Assembly (NCBI RefSeq): GCF_000986785.1
Contig: NZ_LAYY01000101.1
Span: 228,252 to 292,251 of the forward strand
Source of the DNA: Mesobacillus campisalis
GTDB lineage: Bacteria; Bacillota; Bacilli; Bacillales; Cytobacillaceae
DNA: 64,000 nt
Direction: 5' to 3'
Shown here: piece by piece, positions 35,263 to 44,249 of the stretch
Position numbering within the stretch: the first letter of the stretch is position 1
Layout of the letters: each line of letters opens with the position of its first letter
The notes under the pieces: model-generated
What the model saw: only the letters and a program-made list of their open reading frames with translations
Told to the model about the DNA's origin: nothing
The model's database searches: none
Program-made: the position numbers and the translations under genes

Positions 35263-35909
35263 TTTTTGTAGGAATATCTTACGGTAACGGCAGCGGAGAT
35301 TTTGATGCTTCCCGGTTCAACAGGGACGGACCCGGTGGAGGCATCCATTGCCATAAGTGGTGGAAGGTCGGAGACATGCTCTTCCACCACTTCGTCTGGC
35401 ACTTGATGGATTTGGACTCCAATGGAATTTGCAATAGCCGATGCTTTGCTGAAGGCATCATTCATTGCCAGGGTTAATGCTCTAAGGGTAAGCTGCTGGG
35501 AAATGGAGGATGAAAAGGTGATGCCCGCAAGTTCGTTGGCGCCGCTGTTCAAGGCATATTCCACTACCGTTCCGGCTCTTTCAGGCCCAGGCACATTCAC
35601 GGTGAGCATATGTGTGACCCGATAGCCCTTGAATTCCTGCTTGCCATCTTCAAATTGATAGTAAGGTTCAATCCTGTAGTCCGTTGTCTGGATTTGCTCC
35701 CTGCTGAGTCCCAGCTGGATCAGTGCGGTTAATACGGCATTGATCCTGCTGGCATTTTCCGACTGTGCTTTTTGCAGGTTTTCATCCTCAGTAACGGCAC
35801 CAATTACAATGCTTGCCGTATCTGGTCTGGCAGTTACAATACCTTTTCCCCGAACCAAAATAGTTGCACGTTTATTTACACCCGCCACTTTCTCCTGCCC
35901 TGAATGCAT
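35241..35909 (-). CDS. SIMPL domain (DUF541) protein
   Basis: A 222-residue SIMPL-domain protein: ILVRGKGIVTARPDTASIVIGA at the start, then YRIEPYYQFEDGKQEFKGYRV and a C-terminal ISAAVTVRYSYK. Members are often periplasmic or surface proteins of unclear function; no signal peptide is visible here. ATG 35909 follows GGAGTGG with about 6-nt spacing; the frame is open to 35966 without SD. Convergent with the ccm cluster. Confidence 0.8.
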   Translation of the reverse strand: MHSGQEKVAGVNKRATILVRGKGIVTARPDTASIVIGAVTEDENLQKAQSENASRINAVLTALIQLGLSREQIQTTDYRIEPYYQFEDGKQEFKGYRVTHMLTVNVPGPERAGTVVEYALNSGANELAGITFSSSISQQLTLRALTLAMNDAFSKASAIANSIGVQIHQVPDEVVEEHVSDLPPLMAMDASTGSVPVEPGSIKISAAVTVRYSYKKQTRPGT

Positions 35910-35975
35910 CCTAACCACTCCGTTACAGTTGTTTCTAGCATATATATGGATTGTGCCTGAATCCATTCCTGTCTT

Positions 35976-36134
35976 TTATTCTCTGCCAGCAGCTCCGGGG
36001 GATATATCGGTATTATTTCCGCTGTTATATTCAGGATCGGACTTCCGGGGTGTTTGATTGTTGCGTGCTCCTCCAATATACCGGTTTTTAAGGTCCCTCT
36101 GCTTTTTCTGAAAAGTCTTATGATTATTAACCAT
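35976..36134 (-). CDS. Possible small basic protein, 52 residues
   Basis: An ORF starting ATG 36134, with AAAGGAG 8 nt upstream on the minus strand. The product is polar and rich in Asn, Gln, Lys and Arg (MVNNHKTFQKKQRDLKNRY, then SGNNTDISPGAAGRE), with no membrane segment. It would be first in a short operon with the SIMPL gene, 66 bp away. Between the sporulation operon and a stress-type gene it might be spore-related, but this is a guess. It could also be non-coding. Confidence 0.4.
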   Translation of the reverse strand: MVNNHKTFQKKQRDLKNRYIGGARNNQTPRKSDPEYNSGNNTDISPGAAGRE

Positions 36135-36240
36135 GGACAACTCTCCTTTCTCCTTTATTATTTTCCGTTTCCTCCTTTATATGTGCTCTTTAACCCTGTG
36201 CCGACAACTGAATTTGTCTCATTCAACACTTGGCGCGAAG

Positions 36241-36268
36241 TCATAATGTGTCCAAGCGTGCATACATT
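36241..36268 (+). promoter_or_regulatory. Sigma-E promoter of spoIIIA
   Basis: TCATAAT (36241-36247), 13-bp spacer, CATACATT (36261-36268) fit the sigma-E consensus (KMATATT, CATACANT). It lies 37 bp before spoIIIAA, which is transcribed in the mother cell by sigma-E in B. subtilis. Confidence 0.72.
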
Positions 36269-36304
36269 TTAAGTAATGGGAGGGATTAGTCAGGAGGAAT
36301 AGAT

Positions 36305-37225
36305 ATGCAGGAGATTATGTCTTTTTTGCCAAAACGTATTTGTGACGTCCTCAGTGAGGTTCCCTTTGTTGAGCAGGGACCGGAAGAGATCCGTGTTAGG
36401 ATCCAAAGGCCGCTGGAATTGACGGTTCGCGGAAAGCCTGTCTTTTTGCCTTATATCGTGACCCCGGAAGATGGAATTCAGCTATTGAATAAGCTCGGGA
36501 ATTTTTCCATGTACACCCTTGAAGAGGAATTGAAGCGCGGATATATCACTATTGCAGGCGGACACCGGGTCGGCTTAGCCGGAAAAGTAATATTGGAAGA
36601 AGGCAGAGTGAAAGCGATTAGAGATGTTTCGTCCTTTAATATACGGATAGCCCGGGAGAAAATTGGCATTGCTGAACAAATTGCCCCGCAAATTTTTGAC
36701 CAGGGATGGCTTCACACAATGATTATCGGTCCTCCCCAAACTGGAAAGACGACTTTATTAAGGGATATCGCCAGGCTGATTTCCACTGGCTGCCCAAAGC
36801 TTCCTGTTCCATCCATGAAAGTGGGAATCGTGGATGAGCGATCCGAGATTGCCGGCTGTGTGCATGGTATCCCACAGCTAACTTTTGGACCTAGAGTCGA
36901 TATCCTTGATTCCTGCCCCAAAGCGGAAGGAATGATGATGATGATCCGTTCCATGAGTCCTGATGTGCTAATAGTGGATGAAATAGGGAGAGAGGAAGAT
37001 GCGGCTGCCATCATGGAGGCTGTCAATGCTGGAATAAAGCTCGTTATGACCACACATGGAAATAAACTTGAGGACATCGACAGGCGACCAACCTTAAGGC
37101 CGATATTACAGCAGGGCATTTTCCAGCGTTTCATTGAACTAACAAGAACAACAGGACCAGGGACGGTCGCCTCAATCAAGGATGGAAATGGACAAGAGTT
37201 CGATCTTAAAGCGAAGGTGACCTAA
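36305..37225 (+). CDS. spoIIIAA: Stage III sporulation ATPase SpoIIIAA
   Basis: A 306-residue secretion-type ATPase in the mother cell that energises the SpoIIIA-SpoIIQ channel feeding the forespore. Walker A is IGPPQTGKTTLLRDIAR (about residues 139-155) and Walker B-region DVLIVDEIGREEDA. CAGGAGG precedes ATG 36305. First of eight tightly packed genes. Confidence 0.95.
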   Translation: MQEIMSFLPKRICDVLSEVPFVEQGPEEIRVRIQRPLELTVRGKPVFLPYIVTPEDGIQLLNKLGNFSMYTLEEELKRGYITIAGGHRVGLAGKVILEEGRVKAIRDVSSFNIRIAREKIGIAEQIAPQIFDQGWLHTMIIGPPQTGKTTLLRDIARLISTGCPKLPVPSMKVGIVDERSEIAGCVHGIPQLTFGPRVDILDSCPKAEGMMMMIRSMSPDVLIVDEIGREEDAAAIMEAVNAGIKLVMTTHGNKLEDIDRRPTLRPILQQGIFQRFIELTRTTGPGTVASIKDGNGQEFDLKAKVT

Positions 37226-37226
37226 A

Positions 37227-37742
37227 ATGATCAAATTATTGGGTGCAGCATTGATCATTACGGCGACCACTTGGACGGGCATAGAGGCATCAAGGCATTT
37301 TAGTGAACGGCCCAGGCAGCTGAGGCAGCTGAAATCGGCACTCCAGGCGCTGGAAGCAGAAATCATGTTTGGCCATGCACCTCTCCATGAAGCTTCCAGA
37401 AAAATCGGAAACCAGCTTACAGAGCCTGTTTCCTCCATATTTGCCACCTTTGCCAACAAACTGGAAAGTGCCGAAACAACAGCTGGCGCAGCCTGGGAAG
37501 AGAGCCTGAAGCTCACCTGGAAGGACACTGCTCTAAGACGCGGGGAATTTGAAATACTCAAGCAATTTGGGGAAACCTTGGGACGCCATGATCGCTACTC
37601 CCAGCAAAAACAAATCATCTTGACAATGACACATCTGGAAAGGGAAGAAGCGGATGCATGCGATCGCCAGCTCAAATATGAAAAAATGGTCAAGAGTCTC
37701 GGGTTTTTATCCGGATTGTTACTAATCATCTTATTGATGTAG
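37227..37742 (+). CDS. spoIIIAB: Stage III sporulation protein SpoIIIAB
   Basis: A 171-residue GspF-like membrane protein with an N-terminal and a C-terminal hydrophobic helix (SLGFLSGLLLIILLM at the end). It is believed to couple the ATPase to the channel. One base after the spoIIIAA stop. Confidence 0.92.
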   Translation: MIKLLGAALIITATTWTGIEASRHFSERPRQLRQLKSALQALEAEIMFGHAPLHEASRKIGNQLTEPVSSIFATFANKLESAETTAGAAWEESLKLTWKDTALRRGEFEILKQFGETLGRHDRYSQQKQIILTMTHLEREEADACDRQLKYEKMVKSLGFLSGLLLIILLM

Positions 37743-37761
37743 TTAATGGGAGGAAGACAAG

Positions 37762-37965
37762 ATGGGGTTGGAAGTCGATATCATTTTTAAAATTGCGGGT
37801 GTCGGGATTGTTGTCGCATTTTTGCATACAATTTTAGACCAGGTGGGCAAGAAGGAATATGCCCAGTGGGTTACACTGTTTGGCTTTATCTATATTCTCT
37901 TTATGGTGGCATCAATCGTCGACGACCTCTTTGACAAAATAAAATCTGTTTTCCTATTCCAGTGA
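37762..37965 (+). CDS. spoIIIAC: Stage III sporulation protein SpoIIIAC
   Basis: A 67-residue protein with two membrane helices (FKIAGVGIVVAFLHTIL and WVTLFGFIYILFMVASIV). Related to the start of SpoIIIAD. AATGGGAGG precedes ATG 37762. Confidence 0.92.
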   Translation: MGLEVDIIFKIAGVGIVVAFLHTILDQVGKKEYAQWVTLFGFIYILFMVASIVDDLFDKIKSVFLFQ

Positions 37966-37982
37966 CAAGGGAGGGTCCTGCG

Positions 37983-38372
37983 ATTGAGATCTTGCAAATA
38001 ACAGGAGCGGCGCTGGTGGCCACCTTCCTGGCTCTCATCTTAAAAGAACAAAAGCCGAATTTCGCCTTTTTGCTGATTGTATTTACCGGCTGCGCCATCT
38101 TCTTGTTCCTCGTTGACCAAATCTACCTGATCATCAACATGATTGAGAGGCTGGCTTCAGATGCAAAGGTGAACCTTATCTACGTGGAGACCATTTTAAA
38201 AATTATTGGCATCGCCTATATCGCGGAATTTGCGGCTCAGATTACGAAAGATGCCGGACAAGGGGCAATTGCATCCAAAATTGAGTTAGGAGGAAAGATC
38301 CTTATTCTTGCCATGGCCATCCCTATCCTAACTGTTATGATTGAGACTATTCTCCGGTTAATTCCCGGATGA
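37983..38372 (+). CDS. spoIIIAD: Stage III sporulation protein SpoIIIAD, probable AUU start
   Basis: A 129-residue polytopic protein with LVATFLALILKEQKPNF, then TILKIIGIAYIAEFAAQITKDAGQGAIASKIE in pieces typical of SpoIIIAD. Start choice is odd: AGGGAGGG lies about 7 nt before ATT 37983, which matches the family start. GTG 37962 overlaps the previous stop and would contain the SD inside the gene; TTG 37992 is too far. An AUU start would keep translation low. Confidence 0.9.
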   Translation: MEILQITGAALVATFLALILKEQKPNFAFLLIVFTGCAIFLFLVDQIYLIINMIERLASDAKVNLIYVETILKIIGIAYIAEFAAQITKDAGQGAIASKIELGGKILILAMAIPILTVMIETILRLIPG

Positions 38373-38392
38373 ACACGATCAGGGGTGAAAAA

Positions 38393-39583
38393 ATGAAGTA
38401 TGTACTGCAGGCTTTATTCGGAATCGCATTGCTGGTCTTGTTCTTGCCTGAACCCGGTGTACAAACTGCAGCTGGACAGGTGCCACCCGCCACGGCAGAG
38501 GCTATGGCGGATGAACAGCTTGATGCGCTCCAAATCGATGAACTTCAGCAGTTTTGGAGTGATATTCTCACCGAATATGGCGGATTCCTTCCGGAGAGCC
38601 AGAAAGGAAGCCTGGATGACTTTATAAAAGGCGAGAAAGAGTTCAGCCTGAAAGATTGGCTGACGGGCATTATCAAGTTCATGTTTCATGAGTTTATTGC
38701 AAATGGAAAGCTGCTTGGGTCGCTTGTGCTCCTTACCATCTTCAGCATCTTTTTGCAGACTTTGCAGAATTCCTTTGAAAAGAGTACGGTCAGCAAGGTT
38801 GCCTATGCGATCGTGTTCATGGTGCTGATTATCATTGCACTTAATAGTTTTCATGTTGTCATGGATTACACCAATAAGGCAATTGGAACGATGATTCAAT
38901 TCATCCTTGCGTTAATCCCCCTGCTTCTTGCCCTTATTGCGGCTTCAGGCGGGGTGGTGTCTGCATCGTTTTTTCATCCGGTTATATTGTTTTTAATGAA
39001 TACAAGCGGGATGTTCATCCAGTACGTAGTGCTTCCTCTCCTGCTGCTGTCTGCGATCCTTAGCATCGTCAGCATCCTGACAGAGCATTATAAGGTGACC
39101 CAGCTGGCGGGATTGCTCCGCAATTGGAGCATCGGCCTTCTCGGTCTGTTTTTGACGGTGTTTCTTGGAGTGATTTCCGTCCAGGGGGCTGCCACAGCTG
39201 TATCGGATGGAATTGCGATAAAGACGGCCAAGTTCATCACCGGCAATTTCATTCCGGTGATTGGCAGGGTCTTTACCGATGCAGCTGACACTGTTATCAG
39301 CGCATCCGTGCTGCTGAAGAATACGGTTGGACTTGCAGGTGTGGTCATCCTGCTGTTTATTGCGGCCTTTCCTGCAGTCAAAATCCTGCTTATTTCCTTT
39401 ATTTATAAATTCGCCGCCGCTATCCTTCAGCCCTTGGGCGGAGGCCCGGTCATCGCCTGTCTGGATGTGATCAGCAAAGCGATTCTCTATGTTTTCGCAG
39501 CGCTGGCGATCGTTTCCCTGATGTTTTTCCTTAGCATCACAGTCATTGTGGCAGCGGGTAATCTGACAATGATGGTTCGATAG
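38393..39583 (+). CDS. spoIIIAE: Stage III sporulation protein SpoIIIAE
   Basis: A 396-residue protein with signal peptide (about 1-28) followed by an acidic domain and some eight membrane helices. Family-like parts are VSASFFHPVILFLMNTSGMFIQ and FAAAILQPLGGGPVIACLD. ATG 38393 follows AGGGGTG; the frame reaches back to 38369. Confidence 0.93.
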   Translation: MKYVLQALFGIALLVLFLPEPGVQTAAGQVPPATAEAMADEQLDALQIDELQQFWSDILTEYGGFLPESQKGSLDDFIKGEKEFSLKDWLTGIIKFMFHEFIANGKLLGSLVLLTIFSIFLQTLQNSFEKSTVSKVAYAIVFMVLIIIALNSFHVVMDYTNKAIGTMIQFILALIPLLLALIAASGGVVSASFFHPVILFLMNTSGMFIQYVVLPLLLLSAILSIVSILTEHYKVTQLAGLLRNWSIGLLGLFLTVFLGVISVQGAATAVSDGIAIKTAKFITGNFIPVIGRVFTDAADTVISASVLLKNTVGLAGVVILLFIAAFPAVKILLISFIYKFAAAILQPLGGGPVIACLDVISKAILYVFAALAIVSLMFFLSITVIVAAGNLTMMVR

Positions 39584-39593
39584 GAGGGTCGAG

Positions 39594-40211
39594 ATGGAAT
39601 TTCTTAAAGAGTGGATTACCAATATCATCCTGTTCATTCTGCTCGCAACGGTTATCGATATGCTCCTGCCGAACTCCAATTTGCAAAAATATGTGAAAGT
39701 GGTTATCGGTCTCCTTTTGATCTCCATCATTTTGTCACCTATCATGAAAATTTTCTCCAGCGATTTTGAAGCCTCTCTGTCCTCGCTCTCAAATTATCAA
39801 AATCCAGTCCAAACAAAAAAGATGGAAAATTTAATAGAATCAAAGAAAAAAGAAATACAAGCCTCCCATCATGCATATATTTTAGAACAAACAGCTGTCC
39901 AACTGAAACTGGACGCAGAGGAGGAGTTGATGGCAAGGCACGGCATGAAAATTGCAGGAATCGAGGTAACAGCTGATGAAGCAGAAGAGAATCTGTCCCC
40001 TCAAAATCTCCAGTCAATCATGGTGGAGGTTGTCAGCGGTGGGGATGAGGATACGGCAGTGGCCGTGGTAAAAGAAGTAGAAATTGATACAGCCCAACCC
40101 CTTCAAGCAGACCAGAACACTAGATTAAATGAAGAGATTTCCTCTCTTCTGGCAGAAAAATGGAATGTTCCGCAATCATCTATACAAATTGTCGTAAAAG
40201 GGGGGACATAG
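39594..40211 (+). CDS. spoIIIAF: Stage III sporulation protein SpoIIIAF
   Basis: A 205-residue protein with two N-terminal membrane helices (ITNIILFILLATVIDMLL and VVIGLLLISIILSPIM) and a soluble ring-building-type domain ending SSIQIVVKGGT. AGGAGGG precedes the ATG. Confidence 0.92.
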   Translation: MEFLKEWITNIILFILLATVIDMLLPNSNLQKYVKVVIGLLLISIILSPIMKIFSSDFEASLSSLSNYQNPVQTKKMENLIESKKKEIQASHHAYILEQTAVQLKLDAEEELMARHGMKIAGIEVTADEAEENLSPQNLQSIMVEVVSGGDEDTAVAVVKEVEIDTAQPLQADQNTRLNEEISSLLAEKWNVPQSSIQIVVKGGT

Positions 40212-40218
40212 AACAGGG

Positions 40219-40878
40219 ATGAGCAATGATAAAGGGCCGATTACCTGGTTGAAGAAACAGCTGTTCAATCAGGAGTCATCAGAAAAGAAAACGGGCAAAT
40301 ACCCATATCTTTTGATTGTGATCGTGTTTGGAATTGCTGTTATGCTTTTGGGTAACATGTTTGGAAATCAAAAGGGGCCAGAGAATGATATGGCGGTCTT
40401 CAGCCAGCAGGGGGCGGAGGAGGATGCTCCGGCATTCGGCCAGAAAAACAACTCGGAAACCAGCATCATCAAAGTGTACGAGGAAGCTTACGAAAACCAG
40501 CTTAAGGATGCGTTGGAAGGAATCATGGGCGTTGAAGACGTCACAGTAGTAGTCAATGTTGACGCTACCGAAAAAAAGGTGCTGGAGAAAAACTCGGTGA
40601 CCCAATCCCAGAAAACAGATGAGATTGACCGCGAGGGCGGGAAACGCGGAGTGGAGGACCTTTCAAAAGATGAGCAAATTGTCATCATCAGGAAGAGAGA
40701 AAATGAAACACCTATTGTCCTGGAGACGAAAAAACCAGCTATCCGCGGTGTCCTCATCGTCGCCAAGGGAGCTGAAAATGTCCAGGTGAAAAAATGGATT
40801 ATCGAAGCAGTTACCAGGGTGCTCGATGTTCCCAGTCATCGGGTCGCGGTTATGCCAAAAAAAACCAAGGGGGATTAA
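40219..40878 (+). CDS. spoIIIAG: Stage III sporulation ring protein SpoIIIAG
   Basis: A 219-residue protein with one membrane helix (YLLIVIVFGIAVMLLGNMF) and a ring-building domain: YENQLKDALEGIMGVEDVTV, then RGVLIVAKGAENVQVKKWI. SpoIIIAG forms a large ring in the mother-cell membrane in B. subtilis. Confidence 0.93.
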   Translation: MSNDKGPITWLKKQLFNQESSEKKTGKYPYLLIVIVFGIAVMLLGNMFGNQKGPENDMAVFSQQGAEEDAPAFGQKNNSETSIIKVYEEAYENQLKDALEGIMGVEDVTVVVNVDATEKKVLEKNSVTQSQKTDEIDREGGKRGVEDLSKDEQIVIIRKRENETPIVLETKKPAIRGVLIVAKGAENVQVKKWIIEAVTRVLDVPSHRVAVMPKKTKGD

Positions 40879-40881
40879 AGA

Positions 40882-41445
40882 ATGCTATTAAAAAAACAAA
40901 CAGTCTGGCTGTTGACCATGTTGAGTCTTGTCGTTGTCCTGAGTGTCTATTATATCACTTCGCCTGAACCAAACCGCTCAAACCTTGCAAATGTGGAGGA
41001 ACCGAAAGAGAATGTTAGTGAAGAAACAGCGAAGGAAGACGGAAAGCCGGTGGAAACAAGCGATGAGGACGCCGTCATTTCCGGAATCGCCAGCGATGAG
41101 CAGTTCGAGGCCTTAAGGCTTGACCTTGAGGATCAGCGAAGTCAAAGAAAGGCTGAATTGCAGGCTATTGTGGCATCCACTGACCTTCCAGTTGAACAGC
41201 GGAATAAGGCGTATGATGAAATGAAGGATCTGGACACCATCTCAAAGAAAGAAAATGTACTTGAAACTCTGATAAAGACCATGGGGTATGAAGATGCATT
41301 GGTACGTGCTGATGGAGAAAAGGTTCGGATTACCGTAAAGGCCCAGGATCATACACCAGCAGAAGCCAATGAAATCATCCAGATGGTAAGAAGCGAGCTT
41401 GGTGCCTACCAGGCAGTGGCAGTAACCTTTCAGCCGGAAAAATAA
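40882..41445 (+). CDS. spoIIIAH: Stage III sporulation protein SpoIIIAH
   Basis: A 187-residue protein with N-terminal helix, acidic linker and the YscJ/FliF-like domain (NVLETLIKTMGYEDALVRADG...) that docks to SpoIIQ across the septum. Last spoIIIA gene, followed by a terminator. Confidence 0.93.
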   Translation: MLLKKQTVWLLTMLSLVVVLSVYYITSPEPNRSNLANVEEPKENVSEETAKEDGKPVETSDEDAVISGIASDEQFEALRLDLEDQRSQRKAELQAIVASTDLPVEQRNKAYDEMKDLDTISKKENVLETLIKTMGYEDALVRADGEKVRITVKAQDHTPAEANEIIQMVRSELGAYQAVAVTFQPEK

Positions 41446-41451
41446 ATGAAG

Positions 41452-41482
41452 AAGGCCGGGAATGAACCCGGTCTTTTTTATT
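41452..41482 (+). terminator. Terminator of the spoIIIA operon
   Basis: GGCCGGG/CCCGGTC hairpin (one G-U pair) followed by TTTTTT. Confidence 0.88.
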
Positions 41483-41622
41483 TTTCAGTGAAAGGTCTCA
41501 ATTGCCTTGCTGAGGGCAATAATTCCAATAACTTTATTTTATTTTGGAGATTCGTTTCCCATTTTATTCAGAAAATATTAAAATAGAGGTAATAAACAGA
41601 CTTTATGGTTTATAGTAACATA

Positions 41623-41670
41623 TTGAATAAAGGCATGGTATTATCGTATAGTGTTAGTATCTAGTCTTAA
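41623..41670 (+). promoter_or_regulatory. accB promoter with FapR-like operator
   Basis: TTGAAT (41623-41628), 18-bp spacer, TATAGT (41647-41652). Overlapping the start region is TTAGTATCTAGTCTTAA (41654-41670), close to the FapR consensus TTAGTAnnnnnTACTAA with two mismatched positions. If used, malonyl-CoA would control its own synthesis. Confidence 0.5.
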
Positions 41671-41701
41671 TCATACATAAAATGGACAAGGGGTGCCAGA
41701 A

Positions 41702-42217
41702 ATGTTAAAAGTACAAGAAATAAGAGAATTGATCAAGCTTATCGACCAATCCAGCATTGACGAATTTTCGTATGAGCTTGACGGAGCCAAAATCAAGATG
41801 AAGAAGAAGGGTGAAGTCAAGCAGGTACTCGTTGAGCAGGCACAGACTGCATTAGCTGCTCCAGCAGCCCCTGCTCCAGCTGTCCAGGCGGCTCCGCCAG
41901 CACAGGCAGCGCCACCTGTACAAAAAGAGGAACCAAAGCAGGAGGTCCTTAAGGAAGCAGTCCAGGAAAGTGAAAATCTACATAAGATCACCTCGCCGAT
42001 GGTCGGAACGTTCTATCAATCACCTTCTCCCGACACCGACCCATATGTCAGGCCGGGAGCAAAAGTCAGCAAAGATTCCATCGTATGCATCGTGGAAGCA
42101 ATGAAGCTATTTAACGAAATTGAAGCGGAAATTAACGGGGAAATTGTGGAAGTGCTCGCAAAAGACGGCCAGCTTGTGGAATATGGCCAGCCTTTATTCC
42201 TGGTTAAACCTGAATAA
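41702..42217 (+). CDS. accB: Acetyl-CoA carboxylase biotin carboxyl carrier protein
   Basis: A 171-residue carrier. After [19 protein letters not shown] comes an Ala/Pro/Gln-rich mobile linker (about 50-80), then the biotinyl domain with [13 protein letters not shown], whose Lys is biotinylated. ATG 41702 follows GGGGTG; GTG 41693 is inside the SD. Cotranscribed with accC. Confidence 0.95.
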   Translation: MLKVQEIRELIKLIDQSSIDEFSYELDGAKIKMKKKGEVKQVLVEQAQTALAAPAAPAPAVQAAPPAQAAPPVQKEEPKQEVLKEAVQESENLHKITSPMVGTFYQSPSPDTDPYVRPGAKVSKDSIVCIVEAMKLFNEIEAEINGEIVEVLAKDGQLVEYGQPLFLVKPE

Positions 42218-42231
42218 GGAGCGTGAATGCC

Positions 42232-43587
42232 ATGATAAAAAAAGTATTGATTGCCAACAGGGGAGAAATCGCTGTCCGGATTATCCGTGCCTGCCGCGAG
42301 CTTGGGGTCGAATCGGTAGCGGTCTACTCGGAGGCTGATAAGGAATCCCTGCATGTCCAGCTCGCTGATGAAGCGTATTGCATTGGACCTAAAGCATCAA
42401 AGGACAGCTACCTGAATTTCACGAACATTGTCAGCGTCGCAAAACTTACAGGCTGCGATGCCATCCATCCCGGCTACGGGTTTCTGGCGGAAAACGCCGA
42501 CTTCGCCGAACTTTGCCGTGAATGCAATATCATTTTCATCGGTCCGACCCCTGAGGCCATCCAGAAAATGGGGACAAAAGACGTCGCCCGGGAAACGATG
42601 CGGGAAGCAAATGTTCCAATTGTGCCAGGATCAAAAGGAATTATCAGAAGCACCGACGAGGCAGTTGAATTGGCCGGGGAAATTGGCTATCCTGTGATTA
42701 TCAAGGCAACAGCCGGCGGCGGCGGTAAAGGGATCCGGGTAGCAAGGACGGAGGAGGATCTCATCAAGGGGATCAACATCACCCAGCAGGAAGCAAACAC
42801 AGCTTTCGGAAATCCCGGGGTTTATATTGAAAAATATATTGAAGATTTCCGCCATGTGGAAATCCAGGTCCTAGCCGACAATTACGGCAATACCATCCAC
42901 CTTGGTGAACGGGACTGCTCGATTCAGCGGCGTCTTCAAAAGCTATTAGAAGAGACTCCATCCCCGGCGCTTGATGGCGAAATCCGTGAGGAAATGGGGA
43001 CAGCTGCGGTAAAAGCAGCAAAAGCAGTTGCTTATACAGGCGCTGGCACGGTAGAATTTATATATGATTACCGCAATCGCAAATTTTATTTTATGGAAAT
43101 GAATACCCGAATACAGGTGGAGCATCCTGTTACCGAGATGGTTACCGGAGTGGACCTGATCAAGGAGCAAATCCGGGTGGCTTCTGGTGAAAAACTTAGC
43201 CTGAAACAGGATGAGGTCGTTTTCAATGGCTGGGCGATTGAGTGCAGGATCAATGCGGAAAACCCTGCAAAGAACTTCATGCCTTCAGCGGGGAAAATCA
43301 AAATGTACCTGCCGCCAGGAGGCCTTGGTGTCCGGGTGGACTCTGCCGCTTATCCGGGCTATACAATCCCTCCTTATTATGATTCGATGATTGCAAAGGT
43401 AATAGCATACGGCAGCACCCGCGAGGAAGCGATCAGCCGTATGAAGAGAGCGCTGGCCGAATTCGTGATTGAAGGAATTCACACCACGATACCGTTCCAC
43501 TTAAAATTGCTCAGTCACGAGCAGTTTGTGGATGGCCAGTTCAATACAAAGTTCCTGGAACTGTATGATGTGATGTCTGAAGAATAA
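42232..43587 (+). CDS. accC: Acetyl-CoA carboxylase biotin carboxylase subunit
   Basis: A 451-residue ATP-grasp enzyme that carboxylates biotin on AccB, committing acetyl-CoA to fatty acid synthesis. Seen are [41 protein letters not shown] (ATP lid), [18 protein letters not shown] and the active-site [12 protein letters not shown] 42232 was chosen because AGGAG is too close to GTG 42223. Confidence 0.96.
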   Translation: MIKKVLIANRGEIAVRIIRACRELGVESVAVYSEADKESLHVQLADEAYCIGPKASKDSYLNFTNIVSVAKLTGCDAIHPGYGFLAENADFAELCRECNIIFIGPTPEAIQKMGTKDVARETMREANVPIVPGSKGIIRSTDEAVELAGEIGYPVIIKATAGGGGKGIRVARTEEDLIKGINITQQEANTAFGNPGVYIEKYIEDFRHVEIQVLADNYGNTIHLGERDCSIQRRLQKLLEETPSPALDGEIREEMGTAAVKAAKAVAYTGAGTVEFIYDYRNRKFYFMEMNTRIQVEHPVTEMVTGVDLIKEQIRVASGEKLSLKQDEVVFNGWAIECRINAENPAKNFMPSAGKIKMYLPPGGLGVRVDSAAYPGYTIPPYYDSMIAKVIAYGSTREEAISRMKRALAEFVIEGIHTTIPFHLKLLSHEQFVDGQFNTKFLELYDVMSEE

Positions 43588-43603
43588 GCAGGAGGTGCAA
43601 GCA

Positions 43604-44011
43604 ATGAGTGAACAGCGGGTACTAGAAATGAACCAGGGTGAAAACAGTCTTGGCAAGGTGGAAATCGCTCCGGAAGTCATCGAGGTGATCGCCGGAATCG
43701 CTGCTTCAGAGGTGGAGGGCGTTTCACAAATGCGCGGCGGATTTGCTGCTGGCGTGGTTGAAAGGCTGGGCAAAAAGAATCACGGAAAGGGAGTCAGAGT
43801 GGAACTTTCCGATGAGGGCATCAAGGTGGATGTTTATTGCATGATGAAGTTTGGCATTTCCATTCCTGTGGTTGCCCAAAAAATCCAGGATAATATTCGC
43901 CAGGCCCTTCTCAATATGACAGCCCTCGAAGCGGCCGAAGTCAATATCCATGTCGTAGGGATTCAATTTGAAACCCAAAAGCCTGAAAACGATTACGAAC
44001 AGGAAATGTAA
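43604..44011 (+). CDS. yqhY: Asp23/Gls24 family protein YqhY
   Basis: A 135-residue protein with the family pattern KVEIAPEVIEVIAGIAASEVEGV, DEGIKVDVYCMMKFGISIPVVAQKIQ and NIHVVGI. In B. subtilis yqhY is linked to accBC and affects acetyl-CoA carboxylase regulation, matching its place here, 16 bp after accC. AGGAGGT precedes ATG 43604. Confidence 0.9.
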   Translation: MSEQRVLEMNQGENSLGKVEIAPEVIEVIAGIAASEVEGVSQMRGGFAAGVVERLGKKNHGKGVRVELSDEGIKVDVYCMMKFGISIPVVAQKIQDNIRQALLNMTALEAAEVNIHVVGIQFETQKPENDYEQEM

Positions 44012-44013
44012 AT

Positions 44014-44048
44014 GAAAAGCCAAGGACGTCATGTCTTTGGCTTTTTTG
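44014..44048 (+). terminator. Terminator after accBC-yqhY
   Basis: AAAAGCCAAGGAC/GTCTTTGGCTTTT hairpin with T run. The following 200 bp up to nusB show nothing further that I can name. Confidence 0.85.
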
Positions 44049-44249
44049 CGGATTCCTGCAGCTGGATGAGAGGCTGCCGATACTCTGCAAAGGTGCTCCT
44101 GAAATATTTTTTTGCGGCTTTTGCCTGATGGACTTGATAAAGTTTCCCGGAAAAGTAAAAATAAATAGGGAGCCATTCGCATCAAGCGGATGGTATGCTA
44201 TTATCTAGTTAGAAAGGGACAGGCAACTGCCCGTAAAGGAGTTATGAAA

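Noticed and set aside
37962-37982. GTG start for spoIIIAD overlapping the spoIIIAC stop
   Set aside because: The only good SD would lie inside the gene; ATT 37983 fits spacing and family start.
38993-39745. 250-codon minus-strand ORF opposite spoIIIAE
   Set aside because: Composition is that of an antisense shadow (His/Asn/Gln-rich), with spoIIIAE clearly coding on the other strand.
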